Assembly (NCBI GenBank): GCA_002717225.1
Contig: PBDG01000010.1
Location: 19,631-59,899, forward strand
Length of the DNA stretch: 40,269 bases
DNA from: Rhodospirillaceae bacterium
GTDB taxonomy: Bacteria; Pseudomonadota; Alphaproteobacteria; UBA828
Reading direction: 5' to 3'
Every line of letters starts with the position of its first letter. Within the stretch, counting starts at the first letter, position 1. Positions 1 through 10,430 of the stretch are shown here, piece by piece. A program made the translations under genes and the position numbers. Under the pieces are notes generated by a model. That model was not told the origin of the DNA, did no database searches, and worked only from the letters and a program-made list of their open reading frames with translations.

Positions 1-278
1 AAGAAGAAGATAATCCGAATCAGGCGCTCCGGGTGAGTGTTTCCGGCGGCGGCTGCTCTGGCTTTCAATATGGTTTTGCCTTTGATGTTGATCGTCAGGA
101 AGACGATATTGTGATTAACAGAGAAGGCGTGACGATTTTGATCGATGTTGTCTCTGCCGGCTATATGGCCGGCTCAGAGATTGATTATGTAAACGACTTG
201 ATCGGTGCATCGTTCCAAGTAAATAATCCCAATGCCGCCTCATCCTGCGGCTGCGGCACATCTTTTTCACTGATCTAA
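1..278 (+). CDS. erpA: Iron-sulfur cluster insertion protein ErpA (A-type carrier), 5' end outside window
   Basis: This is the 3' part of an A-type Fe-S carrier, which passes [2Fe-2S] or [4Fe-4S] clusters to apo-enzymes in the cytoplasm. The frame is open from base 3 and reads into [11 protein letters not shown], then [17 protein letters not shown] at the stop. The CSGF cysteine and the closing C-G-C pair are the three cluster ligands of the HesB/IscA/ErpA family, and GFQYGFAFD together with NPNA is closer to ErpA than to IscA. A GTG at 33 could be read as a start, but the conserved residues before it (L-R-V) show that the gene continues upstream of the window. No other Fe-S assembly gene is visible. 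xthA follows after 21 bases. Confidence 0.9.
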   Translation, partial: EEDNPNQALRVSVSGGGCSGFQYGFAFDVDRQEDDIVINREGVTILIDVVSAGYMAGSEIDYVNDLIGASFQVNNPNAASSCGCGTSFSLI

Positions 279-299
279 CAAATCGAACCTGCCTCCGTT

Positions 300-1070
300 T
301 TGAAAATTGCCACCTGGAACGTGAATTCGATCAAGGTGCGCCTGCCACAACTGCTAACATGGTTAGGCAAGGCTGCTCCGGACATCTTGCTGCTGCAGGA
401 AATTAAAACGGTCGAGGAGAAGTTTCCCGAGCTTGAAATAGGAGATGCGGGATATAATTGCGCTGTATTTGGACAGAAGACCTATAACGGCGTCGCAATC
501 CTTAGCAAACGGCCAATCGAAGATATAAATCGCGGCCTGCCAGGCAATGTGGGCGACCCGCAAGCTCGATATATTGACGCGGTTGTTTCGGGCGTACGGG
601 TAGCTTCGCTCTATCTACCCAACGGCAACCCCGTCAACACCGAGAAATTTCCCTACAAGCTAGCCTGGATGGATCACCTGGTCGATCACGCCGCCAACCT
701 ACTCGCCAATGAGGAGGCAGTAGTATTGGGCGGTGATTACAACATCATCCCAGCAGATGGCGACGTCTATGACCCGGAAGGCTGGAAAAATGATGCACTC
801 TGCCAACAGGCAGCCCGCGCCCGGTTCCGCACTATTCTCAATTCAGGTTATATCGAAGCGTTTCGCGCGCTTCACTCAGAGACCGGATGCTATTCCTTCT
901 GGGATTATCAGAAAGGCCGCTGGCAGCGCGACGAGGGGCTTCGGATCGACCACTTCCTGCTCTCGCCTGAGGCTGCGGATCGACTACAAGCGTGCGAAAT
1001 AGACCGTGATCCGCGCGGCCAGCCTAAAGCATCTGATCACACTCCGGTGTGGTGTACGCTCGGCGAATAA
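300..1070 (+). CDS. xthA: Exodeoxyribonuclease III
   Basis: This is a 256-residue Mg-dependent AP endonuclease and 3'-5' exonuclease of base-excision repair. Seen: TWNVNS at residues 5-10, LLLQEIK with the metal-binding Glu at residue 34, YNGVAILS, GGDYNI near residue 146, GLRIDHFLLS and the terminal SDHTPVW. These are the catalytic Asn, Glu, Asp and His of the exonuclease III/APE1 fold, and the length fits ExoIII. The start is a TTG at 300; no ATG or GTG lies between the upstream stop and the conserved N terminus. It is 21 bases behind erpA and converges on the next gene with only 6 bases between stops. Confidence 0.95.
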   Translation: MKIATWNVNSIKVRLPQLLTWLGKAAPDILLLQEIKTVEEKFPELEIGDAGYNCAVFGQKTYNGVAILSKRPIEDINRGLPGNVGDPQARYIDAVVSGVRVASLYLPNGNPVNTEKFPYKLAWMDHLVDHAANLLANEEAVVLGGDYNIIPADGDVYDPEGWKNDALCQQAARARFRTILNSGYIEAFRALHSETGCYSFWDYQKGRWQRDEGLRIDHFLLSPEAADRLQACEIDRDPRGQPKASDHTPVWCTLGE

Positions 1071-1076
1071 AAATGC

Positions 1077-1532
1077 CTATTGAAACGGACGTCCAGCATC
1101 AAACAGGTTTCGCTTAGTCGGACCCTTGCTACCACGCGGCTCTTTGGTGACATCATAATTGAGCTCGATGATCACTCCGCTCGGGTCAAGCACGAAGAGC
1201 TGCCATAGTTTAAAATCGGGTATATCGAACTGGCGCCATTTGCAGCGATGCTTCTTTAAATTTTCGCGCATTTTGTCAAATCCCTTTGCGCGGAGAGCAA
1301 TATGATCAACCGGCGAAGAAGCCACATTATATTTATAATTTCCCGCATGGGTCTTTGCGGCGTCCCCGCCGTAAATATGAAACATGGTTTCGGCCATCTT
1401 GAGCCACACGCCCGGAAATTTGAATTGCGGCCGCGCAACCTTCTTCATACCTAGAACCTTGGTGTAAAATTTCTCGGTCTCATCCAGATCCTTGCTCTTG
1501 ATTGCCACATGGTGAAGGTCAAGCAAAGGCAT
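1077..1532 (-). CDS. VOC-superfamily (glyoxalase/dioxygenase fold) protein
   Basis: A 151-residue protein with the paired beta-alpha-beta-beta-beta units of the vicinal oxygen chelate superfamily. It opens with LDLHHVAIKSKDL, has a second-module start at VDHIAL, and ends with DPSGVIIELNY. The His of HHVAI, the His of VDHI and the Glu of IELN are the usual metal ligands. Such proteins include lactoylglutathione lyases, extradiol dioxygenases and resistance proteins, and the substrate cannot be assigned. The ATG at 1532 is preceded by AAAGGGGG, a strong ribosome site. It lies 46 bases downstream of the M81 gene on the same strand and may be the last gene of that run. Confidence 0.8.
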   Translation of the reverse strand: MPLLDLHHVAIKSKDLDETEKFYTKVLGMKKVARPQFKFPGVWLKMAETMFHIYGGDAAKTHAGNYKYNVASSPVDHIALRAKGFDKMRENLKKHRCKWRQFDIPDFKLWQLFVLDPSGVIIELNYDVTKEPRGSKGPTKRNLFDAGRPFQ

Positions 1533-1578
1533 AACGGAAACCCCCTTTTAGAATTCCTTTAAAACTCCGCGTCACATT

Positions 1579-3132
1579 TTACTCTATCTCAGCGTAGGAG
1601 CAATATGCCCCGCCCACGCCAGTGCTAGAGTCTAGTACACGTGGACCATTCGGCATGATCTTGAGACCTGGCCGTAAATGCCGATAGGGGAATTTTTGTG
1701 TATCGGCAAGATTGGGACCAGGCGCTATAGCTGTAATGATCTGAGCCGCGATGGGTTGAAAATCAGCACGAAAATGTACCGAGCTTTTGAGCACGAGTAT
1801 CCTTAGTTCCGAAGGTTCTAAACCAAGGTGGTGAAAGATGGATTGATCCGCGGCCTGAAATTTGCGACTGGCAACGATAATCCGCACATCAGCCCTTTTG
1901 TTCTCAATTCTGAGAAGCGCCGTCATCCCAAGATCAATACGTGCCCCACGCCACATTGGGCCAGTTGCGGTGAACCGCCCGTTGCCAAGACGTTCTACAC
2001 GAAACTTTCCTAAATAGGGTTTCTGGCCAGGCTGGCCTGATTTTGCGCCCAGCGCCGCCATAATTCCGTGGCCCTCTCCCGCATCATGTGCCGCTTCGGC
2101 AACTTCCGGATCATAGAGAATGGCGAACACAGCATCCTGCGCGCCACAACTAAGTAACGCCTCCAACATTCCCACCGTATCGGAATTACCCCCGGCGCCC
2201 GGATTGTCCTGCGTATCTGCGATAACAAAAGGGCCTGGCACGGTATTTTCCATTGCGAGGCGCACTGCCTCGTCAGGGCTATAAAGTACTTCCAAAAAAT
2301 CGCTTTCTCTCGCGTCGATTTCATTAACAAGGCTATCTACCGCGCGCATGACTGCATTTGCATCCGAACCACAGCCATAAACTGAGGGGCCACAAATCGA
2401 AATATCGGCGGGTGGAAATCCCATAGCGAAGGAAAGTCGCCAAACTCCGGTAGCCTTTTCAAGTTCCGCAAGGCGGCGATATAGAGCGCCCGCAGGGTCC
2501 TCCATAGTACATTGCGCGTTAATTGGTAGGAGAAAATCTATGGTACGCAAAAAACTAGCCGGAACGGTCCGCGATCGCATAGCCAAATTCATCAATTCCG
2601 ACGCCCGAGCGCCGGTATCTCCCATATCTATATGAGGGTAGCTACGATATGCAATAAGCGCTGAAGCCGCTTCGCACATCTCTGAACTGATATTTGCATG
2701 AAGATCCAGGCTCGCGATGACCGGGGTTTCCGGTGCGAGTACAGAACGCACCCGCCTCAACAACTCCCCTTCCCCGTCCTGCAAATGTTCGGTGACCATG
2801 GCACCGTGAAGATCAAGATAAACAGCATCCGGCTTAGCCGTGGAGATATCCTCCACCAACATGGCCGAGATGCGCTCAAATGCATCCTTAGTGACATGGG
2901 CCGAGGGCGAGGCAGAGCACCAGGACAGTGGTAGAAGCTCATGGCCCACAGCCTGCGCTGCCTCAACGAAACCGGCGAGTGGCAAATTTATTCCCGCCAC
3001 CGCATCAAACAAGCCGTCCCCACGGATCAGCGGCGGCCATGCATCGGCTTGGGCGAAGGCCTCGAAATCCGCCTTTACTGGCGCAAAGGTATTGGTCTCG
3101 TGCTGAAAACCTCCAACCGCTATACGAGCCAT
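1579..3132 (-). CDS. M81 family metallopeptidase (MlrC/microcystinase-like)
   Basis: A 517-residue protein of the MlrC/M81 family (DUF1485 N-terminal domain plus MlrC C-terminal domain). MlrC itself is described as a zinc peptidase that finishes the breakdown of linearised microcystin, but most family members have unknown substrates. Seen: GGFQHETNTF at residues 7-16, SLDLHANIS, YRSYPHID and PGAGGNSDT, with the His, Glu and Asp positions expected for metal binding. I take the ATG at 3132, which gives MARIAVGGFQHETNTF and lies 4 bases after the ilvD stop; the open frame extends 13 codons further into ilvD but those are not family-like. It is probably co-transcribed with ilvD. Confidence 0.85.
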   Translation of the reverse strand: MARIAVGGFQHETNTFAPVKADFEAFAQADAWPPLIRGDGLFDAVAGINLPLAGFVEAAQAVGHELLPLSWCSASPSAHVTKDAFERISAMLVEDISTAKPDAVYLDLHGAMVTEHLQDGEGELLRRVRSVLAPETPVIASLDLHANISSEMCEAASALIAYRSYPHIDMGDTGARASELMNLAMRSRTVPASFLRTIDFLLPINAQCTMEDPAGALYRRLAELEKATGVWRLSFAMGFPPADISICGPSVYGCGSDANAVMRAVDSLVNEIDARESDFLEVLYSPDEAVRLAMENTVPGPFVIADTQDNPGAGGNSDTVGMLEALLSCGAQDAVFAILYDPEVAEAAHDAGEGHGIMAALGAKSGQPGQKPYLGKFRVERLGNGRFTATGPMWRGARIDLGMTALLRIENKRADVRIIVASRKFQAADQSIFHHLGLEPSELRILVLKSSVHFRADFQPIAAQIITAIAPGPNLADTQKFPYRHLRPGLKIMPNGPRVLDSSTGVGGAYCSYAEIE

Positions 3133-3136
3133 CTGA

Positions 3137-4858
3137 TTAAATGTCAGCGTAACTCGAAGTTTCCAATGCACCGCCGGGATGAGTTACCGCACCCTTATTT
3201 GCCGGACCAACGGTGTTAGCGTATTTCCACAAAACGCCGGAGCGGTAGTCACTTTCGCGCGGTATCCATGCCTTACGCCGGGCTTCGAGTTCAGTATCGC
3301 TGAGGGCGACGCTGATTTCACCGCTATCGGCATCGATGGTGATCTCGTCACCGCCCTTCACGAGGCCAATTGGCCCACCGACCGCCGCTTCCGGCCCAAC
3401 ATGGCCTATACAAAAGCCACGCGTCGCACCAGAAAATCGGCCATCGGTGATCAACGCCACCTTATCTCCCATGCCCTGTCCGTAAAGCTGAGAGGTAACA
3501 GCGAGCATTTCACGCATACCAGGACCGCCCTTCGGTCCCTCATAGCGAATTACAAGCACGTCACCTGCATGATACTCACGTGCAACGACCGCTTTCATGC
3601 ACTCCTCCTCCGTGTCGAAGCAACGCGCTGGGCCAACATGGCGTAAATTTTCCATGCCCGCGACCTTCACGATAGCGCCTTCTGGCGCAAGATTTCCCTT
3701 GAGGCCAACCACACCACCCGTGGGTGAGAGTGGTGTCGACGGATTTAACACTACATCCTGGTCCTCGGGAAAGACCACATCGGCAAGGTTTTCGGCCATA
3801 GTCTTGCCGGTAACAGTCAAGCAGTCACCATGCAGATAGCCTGCTTCAAGTAGCACCTTGAGAACGATTGGAATACCGCCGACGTCAAACAGATCCTTGG
3901 CAACATAGCGTCCGCCAGGCTTGAGATCGGCAATATAGGGAGTGCGCCGGAATACGTCACCCACTGCAGCTAAGTCAAATTCGATGCCGGCCTCATTTGC
4001 GATCGCCGGCAAATGGAGGCCGGCATTGGTGGAGCCACCGGTAGCGGCAACAACCACAGCCGCATTCTCGAGAGATTCGCGGGTAACTATATCGCGCGGG
4101 CGAATACCCTTCTCTATCAGCTTCATGACTTGAATGCCCGAAGCAACGGCGAATTCGTCGCGTGAATCGTAGACTGCTGGCGCGCCAGCCGAATGGGGCA
4201 ACGCAAGGCCGATAGCCTCAGACACGCATGCCATGGTGTTTGCAGTGAACTGGCCGCCACATGAGCCACCCGAGGGACAGGCTACTGCCTCGATTTCGTC
4301 AAGGTCAGCCTCGCTGATCTCACCGTTCGAGAACTTGCCGTAACTCTCATATACATCCATTACCGTTACATCCTTACCGCGGAATCGCCCTGGCAGGATC
4401 GAGCCACCATAGAGAAAAACCGAAGGCACGTTGAGACGGACCATCGACATCATCATGCCAGGCAACGATTTATCGCAACCAGCGATGCCGACAAGTGCAT
4501 CATAGGAATGTCCGCGTATCGTGAGCTCGACAGAGTCCGCAATCACGTCCCGCGATACCAAAGAGGATTTCATGCCCTGATGCCCCATGGCGATACCATC
4601 GGTCACGGTGATAGTGGTGAACTCTCGCGGCGTACCTCCGGCCTCCTCGACCCCCGCCTTGGCTGCACCCGCCTGACGGCGGAGCGTGATATTGCAGGGC
4701 GCCGTTTCGTTCCAGGTCGTCGCAACACCGATGATTGGCCGATTCATCGCCTCGCGTGAAACGCCCATTGCATAGAAAAACGAGCGGTGAGCAGCACTCT
4801 TCGGGCCTTCGGTAATATGTCGGCTTGGCAGTTTGGATTTATCGAACTTTGAGCTCAT
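3137..4858 (-). CDS. ilvD: Dihydroxy-acid dehydratase
   Basis: A 573-residue member of the IlvD/Edd family. It converts 2,3-dihydroxy-isovalerate and -methylvalerate to the 2-keto acids of valine and isoleucine synthesis, using an Fe-S cluster and Mg2+. Seen: ETAPCNITL (Cys55), [11 protein letters not shown] (Cys128) and [10 protein letters not shown] (Cys200), the three cluster ligands, and the C-terminal GRFSGATRG active-site segment. The ATG at 4858 is preceded by GGGAGAG; an upstream in-frame start is less likely. It lies 50 bases after valS. The pairing of a valine-charging enzyme with a valine-synthesis enzyme on one strand is notable but may be chance. IlvD belongs to a family that also includes sugar-acid dehydratases, but the match to true IlvD is good. 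Confidence 0.93.
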   Translation of the reverse strand: MSSKFDKSKLPSRHITEGPKSAAHRSFFYAMGVSREAMNRPIIGVATTWNETAPCNITLRRQAGAAKAGVEEAGGTPREFTTITVTDGIAMGHQGMKSSLVSRDVIADSVELTIRGHSYDALVGIAGCDKSLPGMMMSMVRLNVPSVFLYGGSILPGRFRGKDVTVMDVYESYGKFSNGEISEADLDEIEAVACPSGGSCGGQFTANTMACVSEAIGLALPHSAGAPAVYDSRDEFAVASGIQVMKLIEKGIRPRDIVTRESLENAAVVVAATGGSTNAGLHLPAIANEAGIEFDLAAVGDVFRRTPYIADLKPGGRYVAKDLFDVGGIPIVLKVLLEAGYLHGDCLTVTGKTMAENLADVVFPEDQDVVLNPSTPLSPTGGVVGLKGNLAPEGAIVKVAGMENLRHVGPARCFDTEEECMKAVVAREYHAGDVLVIRYEGPKGGPGMREMLAVTSQLYGQGMGDKVALITDGRFSGATRGFCIGHVGPEAAVGGPIGLVKGGDEITIDADSGEISVALSDTELEARRKAWIPRESDYRSGVLWKYANTVGPANKGAVTHPGGALETSSYADI

Positions 4859-4908
4859 AGGTCTCTCCCGTAGATTTTGGCGCAATATTAGCGGCCAGTT
4901 GCGACCTG

Positions 4909-7560
4909 TTAAAGCGCGTCAATGCGCTTAAGCGCCTCATTAATCTTGCTACTCACGACCTCCGCCTCTTCTTTGCGGCGTTTCTGTTCGGCAACAACTT
5001 GTTCCGGTGCCTTGGCAACAAACTTCTCGTTGCCGAGCTTAGCCTCAATCTTTGCGATCTCCTTGGTGATACCCGCGAGCTCCTTGTTGAGGCGCACACG
5101 TTCCTGGTCGATATTAATCACCCCAGCAAGCGGCAACGCCACAGTATCGCCGCCAATCACAAGATTCATCGCACCCTTGGGCGCCTCTCCCTCTAGCGCG
5201 GCCATGCTTTCGAGGCGCGCCAGTTGCTCGATCTGCTGGCGCTGATTTTGCGCCCAAGTGGGAATGCCATCAGCACTACGAATCAGAAGAGGAATCTTGG
5301 CACCGGCTGGCACATTCATCTCCGCCCGCGCGGCACGTACGCCAGAAACCAGTGTAATCACCCTTCCTATTTCTTCCGAGGCCTTATCATATTGCAGCGC
5401 TGGATCGTTAAGTGCGGGCCAGGGCTTAGTAATGAGCGGTTCGGTGCTGCTCTCGTCTAACCAAGCCCATAGCTCCTCGGTGACGAAGGGCATAAACGGA
5501 TGCAGCAAGCCCAGGATTTGCTCCAACACCCAGGCAGCAGTCGCCGCGGTCTGTTCCTTCTCGGTGCCAGTCGGGCCGTTGAGAATTGGCTTGGAGAACT
5601 CAACAAACCAGTCGCAGAATACGCCCCAGGCGAACTGATAGACCGTGTTGGCAGCTTCATTGAAGCGGTAGACCTCAAGCGCGGCGGCGGTCGCCACTGC
5701 AGCGCGCGCGGTCTCACTGACAATCCAACAGTTCACCGTGCCGTTGACCGCTGCAGGATCGAAGGTTGAATCGCGTTGACAGCCATTGACCTCGCAGAAG
5801 CGCGCCGCGTTCCACAATTTAGTGGCGAAGTTTCTGTAGCCCTCAACGCGGCTCTCGGACATCTTGATGTCTCGACCCTGAGCCTCCATCGCAGCTAGGG
5901 TAAAGCGCATTGCGTCGGCCCCGTAACGGTCGATCAACTCGAGGGGATCGATCACGTTGCCCTTACTCTTGGACATTTTCTGGCCGTGTTCATCCCGCAC
6001 TAGGGCGTGGATGTAGACGGTGCGGAACGGTACATCACCCATAAAATGCATGCCGAGCATGATCATGCGAGCGACCCAGAAAAAAATGATATCAAAGCCA
6101 GTAACAAGATCATTATTTGGATAATAAGTTTCGAGTGCTTCAGTCTTCTCCGGCCAACCAAGAGTAGAAAACGGCCAAAGACCAGAGGAAAACCAAGTGT
6201 CGAGGACATCCTCGTCCTGGGTCAATTCGACTTCCTTACCATAATATGCCTCGGATTTTTCTGCCGCACCGTCCTTTTCCATAGCGACAAAGATTTCACC
6301 GTCCGGACCGTACCAGGCGGGAATCCGATGGCCCCACCAAAGTTGGCGCGAGATGCACCAGGGCTGAATGTTGCGCATCCATTCAAAATAGGTGTTCTCC
6401 CAACGCTTGGGCACGAACTTAATACGTCCGTCCTCAACTGATTCAATAGCGGGCTTAGCTAGAGTCTTTGCATCGACGAACCATTGATCGGTAAGCCAGG
6501 GTTCAACCACCACGCCCGAGCGATCTCCATAGGGGAGCGCATGGCGGTGGGATTCAATCTTTTCCACCAATCCGAGCGCCTCCATGTCGGCGATCACTTT
6601 GTCACGCGCCTCGTATCGATCCATACCGCGATAGGCCTCAGGCACATTGTCATTGAGCCGGGCATCGGCGTCGAAAATGTTGATTAATTGGAGATTATGC
6701 CTCTGAGCAACCTCGAAATCATTGAAGTCGTGCGCCGGAGTAATCTTCACTGCGCCCGAGCCCTGCTCCGGATCAGCATGCTCGTCCGCCACCACGATTA
6801 AACGTCGGCCTACCAGCGGTAACGTCGCGTATCCGTTGATCAATTCCTTCCAGCGTTCGTCTTCAGGATGGACGGCAACGGCGGTATCGCCAAGCATGGT
6901 CTCGGGCCGAGTGGTAGCAACAGTGATGAATTTGGCATCTTGGCCTTCGATGGGATACCGAAAATGCCACAAATGACCATCAGTTTCGCGCGGCTCGACC
7001 TCAAGATCAGAAATCGCCGTGTGCAGCTTGGGATCCCAGTTGACGAGGCGTTTATCGCGATAGATAAGGCCCTGATCATACAACGTAACGAACACTTTAC
7101 GTACGGCGTGAGACAGGCCTTCGTCCATGGTAAAGCGGTCCCGCGACCAGTCTGGAGAGGCACCAAGCCGGCGTAATTGATTCGCAATGGCCCCACCCGA
7201 CTCCTCCTTCCAGCGCCAAACCCGTTCGATAAAAGCCTCTCGCCCCAAATCACGACGATGCACCCCTTCCTGGCCAAGTTGGCGTTCGATCACCATCTGG
7301 GTCGCAATACCAGCATGGTCCATACCAGGCTGCCACAACGCGTCTCGACCGGTCTTGCGGCGATAGCGTGTAAGCACATCTTGCAGGGTAGCGTTGAGCG
7401 CATGGCCCATGTGCAAACTTCCCGTCACATTGGGCGGCGGCATCATCACACAGTAGGTCGGCTTTCCGGATTTCGGTGAGCAGGTGAAATAGCCAGCCTC
7501 TTCCCAAAGGCGATAAGTCTTGCTTTCAATTTCTGCGGGCAGATAAGTTTTGTCCAGCAT
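4909..7560 (-). CDS. valS: Valyl-tRNA synthetase
   Basis: An 883-residue class Ia aminoacyl-tRNA synthetase. Seen: the HIGH-type motif [14 protein letters not shown] at residues 41-54, the editing CP1 domain ([13 protein letters not shown]), the [17 protein letters not shown] segment, KMSKSKGN in the second half, an anticodon-binding domain, and a charged C-terminal coiled-coil arm ([18 protein letters not shown]) typical of ValS. The ATG at 7560 gives the family start [12 protein letters not shown]; a TTG six codons earlier is also in frame. It follows the popZ-like gene, whose stop region forms hairpins, and precedes ilvD by 50 bases. Confidence 0.97.
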   Translation of the reverse strand: MLDKTYLPAEIESKTYRLWEEAGYFTCSPKSGKPTYCVMMPPPNVTGSLHMGHALNATLQDVLTRYRRKTGRDALWQPGMDHAGIATQMVIERQLGQEGVHRRDLGREAFIERVWRWKEESGGAIANQLRRLGASPDWSRDRFTMDEGLSHAVRKVFVTLYDQGLIYRDKRLVNWDPKLHTAISDLEVEPRETDGHLWHFRYPIEGQDAKFITVATTRPETMLGDTAVAVHPEDERWKELINGYATLPLVGRRLIVVADEHADPEQGSGAVKITPAHDFNDFEVAQRHNLQLINIFDADARLNDNVPEAYRGMDRYEARDKVIADMEALGLVEKIESHRHALPYGDRSGVVVEPWLTDQWFVDAKTLAKPAIESVEDGRIKFVPKRWENTYFEWMRNIQPWCISRQLWWGHRIPAWYGPDGEIFVAMEKDGAAEKSEAYYGKEVELTQDEDVLDTWFSSGLWPFSTLGWPEKTEALETYYPNNDLVTGFDIIFFWVARMIMLGMHFMGDVPFRTVYIHALVRDEHGQKMSKSKGNVIDPLELIDRYGADAMRFTLAAMEAQGRDIKMSESRVEGYRNFATKLWNAARFCEVNGCQRDSTFDPAAVNGTVNCWIVSETARAAVATAAALEVYRFNEAANTVYQFAWGVFCDWFVEFSKPILNGPTGTEKEQTAATAAWVLEQILGLLHPFMPFVTEELWAWLDESSTEPLITKPWPALNDPALQYDKASEEIGRVITLVSGVRAARAEMNVPAGAKIPLLIRSADGIPTWAQNQRQQIEQLARLESMAALEGEAPKGAMNLVIGGDTVALPLAGVINIDQERVRLNKELAGITKEIAKIEAKLGNEKFVAKAPEQVVAEQKRRKEEAEVVSSKINEALKRIDAL

Positions 7561-7600
7561 TGCTGAACTCTCTTTCAAAAAAGTGATGATCGGGTGGGTG

Positions 7601-7651
7601 GGTAGAATCGAACCATGGACTGCACCATGGTAGCCCCGGTGTCACACCGGG
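7601..7651 (-). repeat. Two adjacent hairpins between the popZ-like gene and valS
   Basis: Two inverted repeats sit in the short spacer. CCCGGTG (7635-7641) pairs with CACCGGG (7645-7651) around the three bases of the popZ-like stop codon, and ACCATGG pairs with CCATGGT around 7610-7632. There is no T run on the leftward strand, so this is not a clear intrinsic terminator. It could be an RNA-processing or stability element separating popZ from valS in one transcript. Confidence 0.45.
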
Positions 7652-8214
7652 TTGGAGCGGTGAGTGATGCGGTCGATTTCGCGCTGAACGAGCCGCTGCA
7701 CCATCTCCGGTAAATGCTTGTCGAGCCATTCGCGTAGCATCGGCCGAAGCATTTCCAAAACATGATCCTCGAGGGTGCGCTCGCTCGGTGAAATGGCCTG
7801 AGCACGATGTTCAGCCGACCCGGAACTAACCTGTGACGCAAGTGCGGCAAAAGCGCTGACCGCAACATCCTCCGAACTGACTTCCATCAATGGCTCCACC
7901 GGTGAGGACGCAACGATTGTTTCGGATTGGGGCTCATTTTCCTCGGCGGGGGGATGCCCCACGGTCGCAAGCTCCGTTGCCGCCTCCGACGAAGCTATTA
8001 CATTACCATCCTCATCCACTTCTTCTGTCAATTCCAACACCTCATCAGTCGGCTTGGCGGCGGGCTCGGACGTAGATCCCATAGCATCACTTTCCGTCTG
8101 GGTCAGCGGGCCCTCGTGTTTGCTGCCTTCCTCCCCATCCTCAGAAATAATTCTGCGGATAGAGGCAAGAATCTCCTCCATTGACGGTTCTTCTTTTGAA
8201 ATTTCGTTCGCCAT
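7642..8214 (-). CDS. DUF2497 / PopZ-like polar organizing protein
   Basis: A 190-residue acidic protein with the two conserved ends of the DUF2497 family: SMEEILASIRRIISED near the N terminus, and an amphipathic C-terminal region with LRPMLREWLDKHLPEMV and VQREIDRI. The middle is long, rich in Glu, Pro, Ser and Ala, and probably disordered. In Caulobacter the family member PopZ forms a polar matrix that holds ParB and other factors. The ATG at 8214 gives MANEISKEEPSMEEI, and longer upstream frames run into tolC. The same neighbourhood (tolC upstream, valS downstream) is known from other alphaproteobacteria. The role as polar organiser is inferred from the family. Confidence 0.82.
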   Translation of the reverse strand: MANEISKEEPSMEEILASIRRIISEDGEEGSKHEGPLTQTESDAMGSTSEPAAKPTDEVLELTEEVDEDGNVIASSEAATELATVGHPPAEENEPQSETIVASSPVEPLMEVSSEDVAVSAFAALASQVSSGSAEHRAQAISPSERTLEDHVLEMLRPMLREWLDKHLPEMVQRLVQREIDRITHRSNPV

Positions 8215-8299
8215 TTGATACCTGTATTTCGTCGAACAACTATTCGAACCGAAGAACACTACGGCAAGGCAAAATAGAATTCCAGCATGGCATTTAATG

Positions 8300-9703
8300 T
8301 TATTCCGCGCCAATCCCAAGCCATTTATCGGTAACATCACGATAATGCGCCCCTGCATCGTAGTGTTCCACCGACAATCCGAGCGCTTTTGCGGTTAATT
8401 GGCCGGTCGTCGCCAACAACCAATAACCCGAAAACACTTCGTCCCGCTCTGCACCTACCAGATTAACCCGCGAGGCAAATACTTCTTGCTCAGCGTCGAG
8501 CACATCAAGCGTGGTGCGTAGACCTACCATTCTTTCTTTCTCCACCCCTTCCAGGGCAAGTTCAGAGGCGCGCACCTGAGCCTCGAATGCGGCAATCTTA
8601 GCGCGCGAGGTTAGCAAGGCCTCCCAGGCGCGGGTAACCTCCTCTAGTATTTCACGCCGCACTTCTAAATATTCGAGCCGGCGTTGGCCGGCGATCTGTT
8701 TGCTGCGTCGCACCGCGGAGTGTTCAACACCGGATTGATAGAGCGGCACGCTTACTAACGCAGTGAGTGACAGGCTTTCAAACTCCTCGGTGATGGAAGA
8801 AACGTCATATTTTCGGTCATAGGTGCCACGCAGAGAAACCTTTGGCAGAAGGTCGGAAAGAGCCACGTCGACATCTTCCTTTGCAGACAATTCAACAAAA
8901 TCGGCGCTGAGAATCGCCGGATTAAAGCTGTTGGCTCTATCAAGCGCCTCGCGCTCATTAATGGGCAGGTCGCCTAAGGGCGCCGGCCAAACAAGAGTGC
9001 CCGGCAAATCCCCCATCAACCGGCGATAAGTAGCGCGAGAAGAAATTAAATCCCCTTCCGCACCTATACGTTTGGCGATCGCTTGTGCAAGCCGTGCCTC
9101 GGTTTGAACAACGTCTGTTCGAGTTACCTCACCTACTTCAAAACGGTCCTGCGCCGCCTGAAGCTGATGTTTTACTACACCTTCGTTATTTCGGTTCAAC
9201 TCAAGAACCAACTGGCTGCGCAGTACTTCCATATAGGCTCTGACAGCATCAAGTAAAACGCGCTGCTCAGTCTCCATTAGAGACGCCCGACCAGCATCAA
9301 CCAATTTCCTTGCGGAGCGTGCCTCCGCTGTAGTGCGGCCACCACGATATAGCGGTTCGGTCACACTTATCGAAAACGACCGCGGTTGTAGCGAATCTTC
9401 GCTGACGCTGGAAATACCAGCGGATTTTGTATTGGTTTCCGTTTCGCTAAATCCAGCATCACTATCAATCTGCACTGTCGGTCGCCAGCCGGAAAGCGCG
9501 GTCGACACGCCCTCGTCCGTGGCGCGAAGCTGGGCGCGTTCAGCCAATAAGGTGGGATTACTCTGATATGCGCTGACCAAGGCATCCTGGAGCGTTTCAG
9601 CTTCAACGACACGTGAACAAACCGTCGCAGATAACACAATGCCGGCGGCAATCCCCGCCATCTTGGCAGCCTGCCAGCCGACGCGCTGCGCCCGCCCACT
9701 CAA
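8300..9703 (-). CDS. tolC: TolC family outer membrane efflux/secretion channel
   Basis: A protein of up to 467 residues with a signal peptide (hydrophobic MAGIAAGIVLSATV then small residues and VEAETLQDAL) and the repeated helical-barrel pattern of the type I secretion outer membrane family: LQDALVSAYQSNPTLLA, SISVTEPLYRGGRT and VSVPLYQSG at the two equivalent half-repeats. It would form the trimeric outer-membrane tunnel for efflux pumps or type I secretion. The start is uncertain. A TTG at 9703 overlaps the pcm stop by four bases and gives a longer, Arg-containing n-region; an ATG at 9661 gives a shorter signal. No pump or ABC partner is adjacent. It is translationally coupled to pcm if the TTG is used. 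Confidence 0.88.
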   Translation of the reverse strand: MSGRAQRVGWQAAKMAGIAAGIVLSATVCSRVVEAETLQDALVSAYQSNPTLLAERAQLRATDEGVSTALSGWRPTVQIDSDAGFSETETNTKSAGISSVSEDSLQPRSFSISVTEPLYRGGRTTAEARSARKLVDAGRASLMETEQRVLLDAVRAYMEVLRSQLVLELNRNNEGVVKHQLQAAQDRFEVGEVTRTDVVQTEARLAQAIAKRIGAEGDLISSRATYRRLMGDLPGTLVWPAPLGDLPINEREALDRANSFNPAILSADFVELSAKEDVDVALSDLLPKVSLRGTYDRKYDVSSITEEFESLSLTALVSVPLYQSGVEHSAVRRSKQIAGQRRLEYLEVRREILEEVTRAWEALLTSRAKIAAFEAQVRASELALEGVEKERMVGLRTTLDVLDAEQEVFASRVNLVGAERDEVFSGYWLLATTGQLTAKALGLSVEHYDAGAHYRDVTDKWLGIGAE

Positions 9704-10359
9704 AATTCGAACGCCGTCTCTATTTCGATCCCGGGCAAGAGCGGCACGGAAGCATCAAATAGAACACGGTGGGAAATTTCGCCGTGAATCTTAAACCAAA
9801 GCGTCGCCCGGCCGAGTGCTTCATTGACACCCCGCACCACTGCCACTATGCGCCCGCCCTCGGCCAATTGAGCCATCAACGGCGGCGGAACAAAAGGAAC
9901 GCCGCCATTCAGTAGAATAACGTCATAGGGCCCCTGACGCGAATAGCCTTCCTCAACGCTACCAGGCACGATGATGATATTGTCCCCACCGGTCTCGCTC
10001 AGGATCCTACTTGCCCGTTCGGCCAAGTTAAGATCGGGCTCAAGCCCAACGACGGTACCCGCCAAGCGGCCTAGCACTGCCGACGAATAACCAGTTCCGC
10101 AGGCTATATCGAGCGCAACATCCTGGTCGGAAACTTCGGCAGCCTGGAGCAGACGCGCTAGAACCAGCGGTTCCATCAAATAACGGCCAGGCGCAATCAT
10201 AATGTCTTCATCAACATAAGCGACACCAGCAAGCGGTTTGGGCACGAACAGTTCACGGGGGACAATATCCATTGCATCGATCAAGCGCCGGTTCGTCACC
10301 TTGTTGGTACGAAGCTGACTCTCAACCATATTGTGCCGAACAGTGGCGAATTCGGTCAT
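9700..10359 (-). CDS. Protein-L-isoaspartate O-methyltransferase family protein
   Basis: A 219-residue SAM-dependent methyltransferase of the PCMT family, which repairs isoaspartyl residues in aged proteins. Seen: MVESQLRTNKV, PRELFVP, the SAM motif DIACGTGYS at residues 84-92 and VVGLEPD as motif post-I. Motif I has ALDIACGTGYSSAVL rather than the classic VLEIGTGSGYQ, as in the short alphaproteobacterial group found beside tolC, so activity as a true Pcm is not certain. The ATG at 10359 gives the usual start; a TTG twelve codons earlier is also open. It is the first gene of the leftward run and overlaps the tolC start. A sigma70-like promoter lies 70 bases upstream. Confidence 0.82.
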   Translation of the reverse strand: MTEFATVRHNMVESQLRTNKVTNRRLIDAMDIVPRELFVPKPLAGVAYVDEDIMIAPGRYLMEPLVLARLLQAAEVSDQDVALDIACGTGYSSAVLGRLAGTVVGLEPDLNLAERASRILSETGGDNIIIVPGSVEEGYSRQGPYDVILLNGGVPFVPPPLMAQLAEGGRIVAVVRGVNEALGRATLWFKIHGEISHRVLFDASVPLLPGIEIETAFEF

Positions 10360-10430
10360 AGTTAGGCTACCGCTAATGCTAAGAGATGAGGACAATCGGC
10401 CTGTGGCCGAGTTTCTAAATACTCGCGTAT

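Noticed and set aside
3179-3646. 155-codon rightward frame opposite ilvD
   Set aside because: It is the antisense shadow of a clear ilvD; such long antisense frames are common in GC-rich codon-biased genes.
7580-7640. T-loop-like sequence GGTTCGATTC on the leftward strand between popZ-like gene and valS
   Set aside because: No acceptor, D or anticodon arm can be built around it and the adjoining T stem does not pair.
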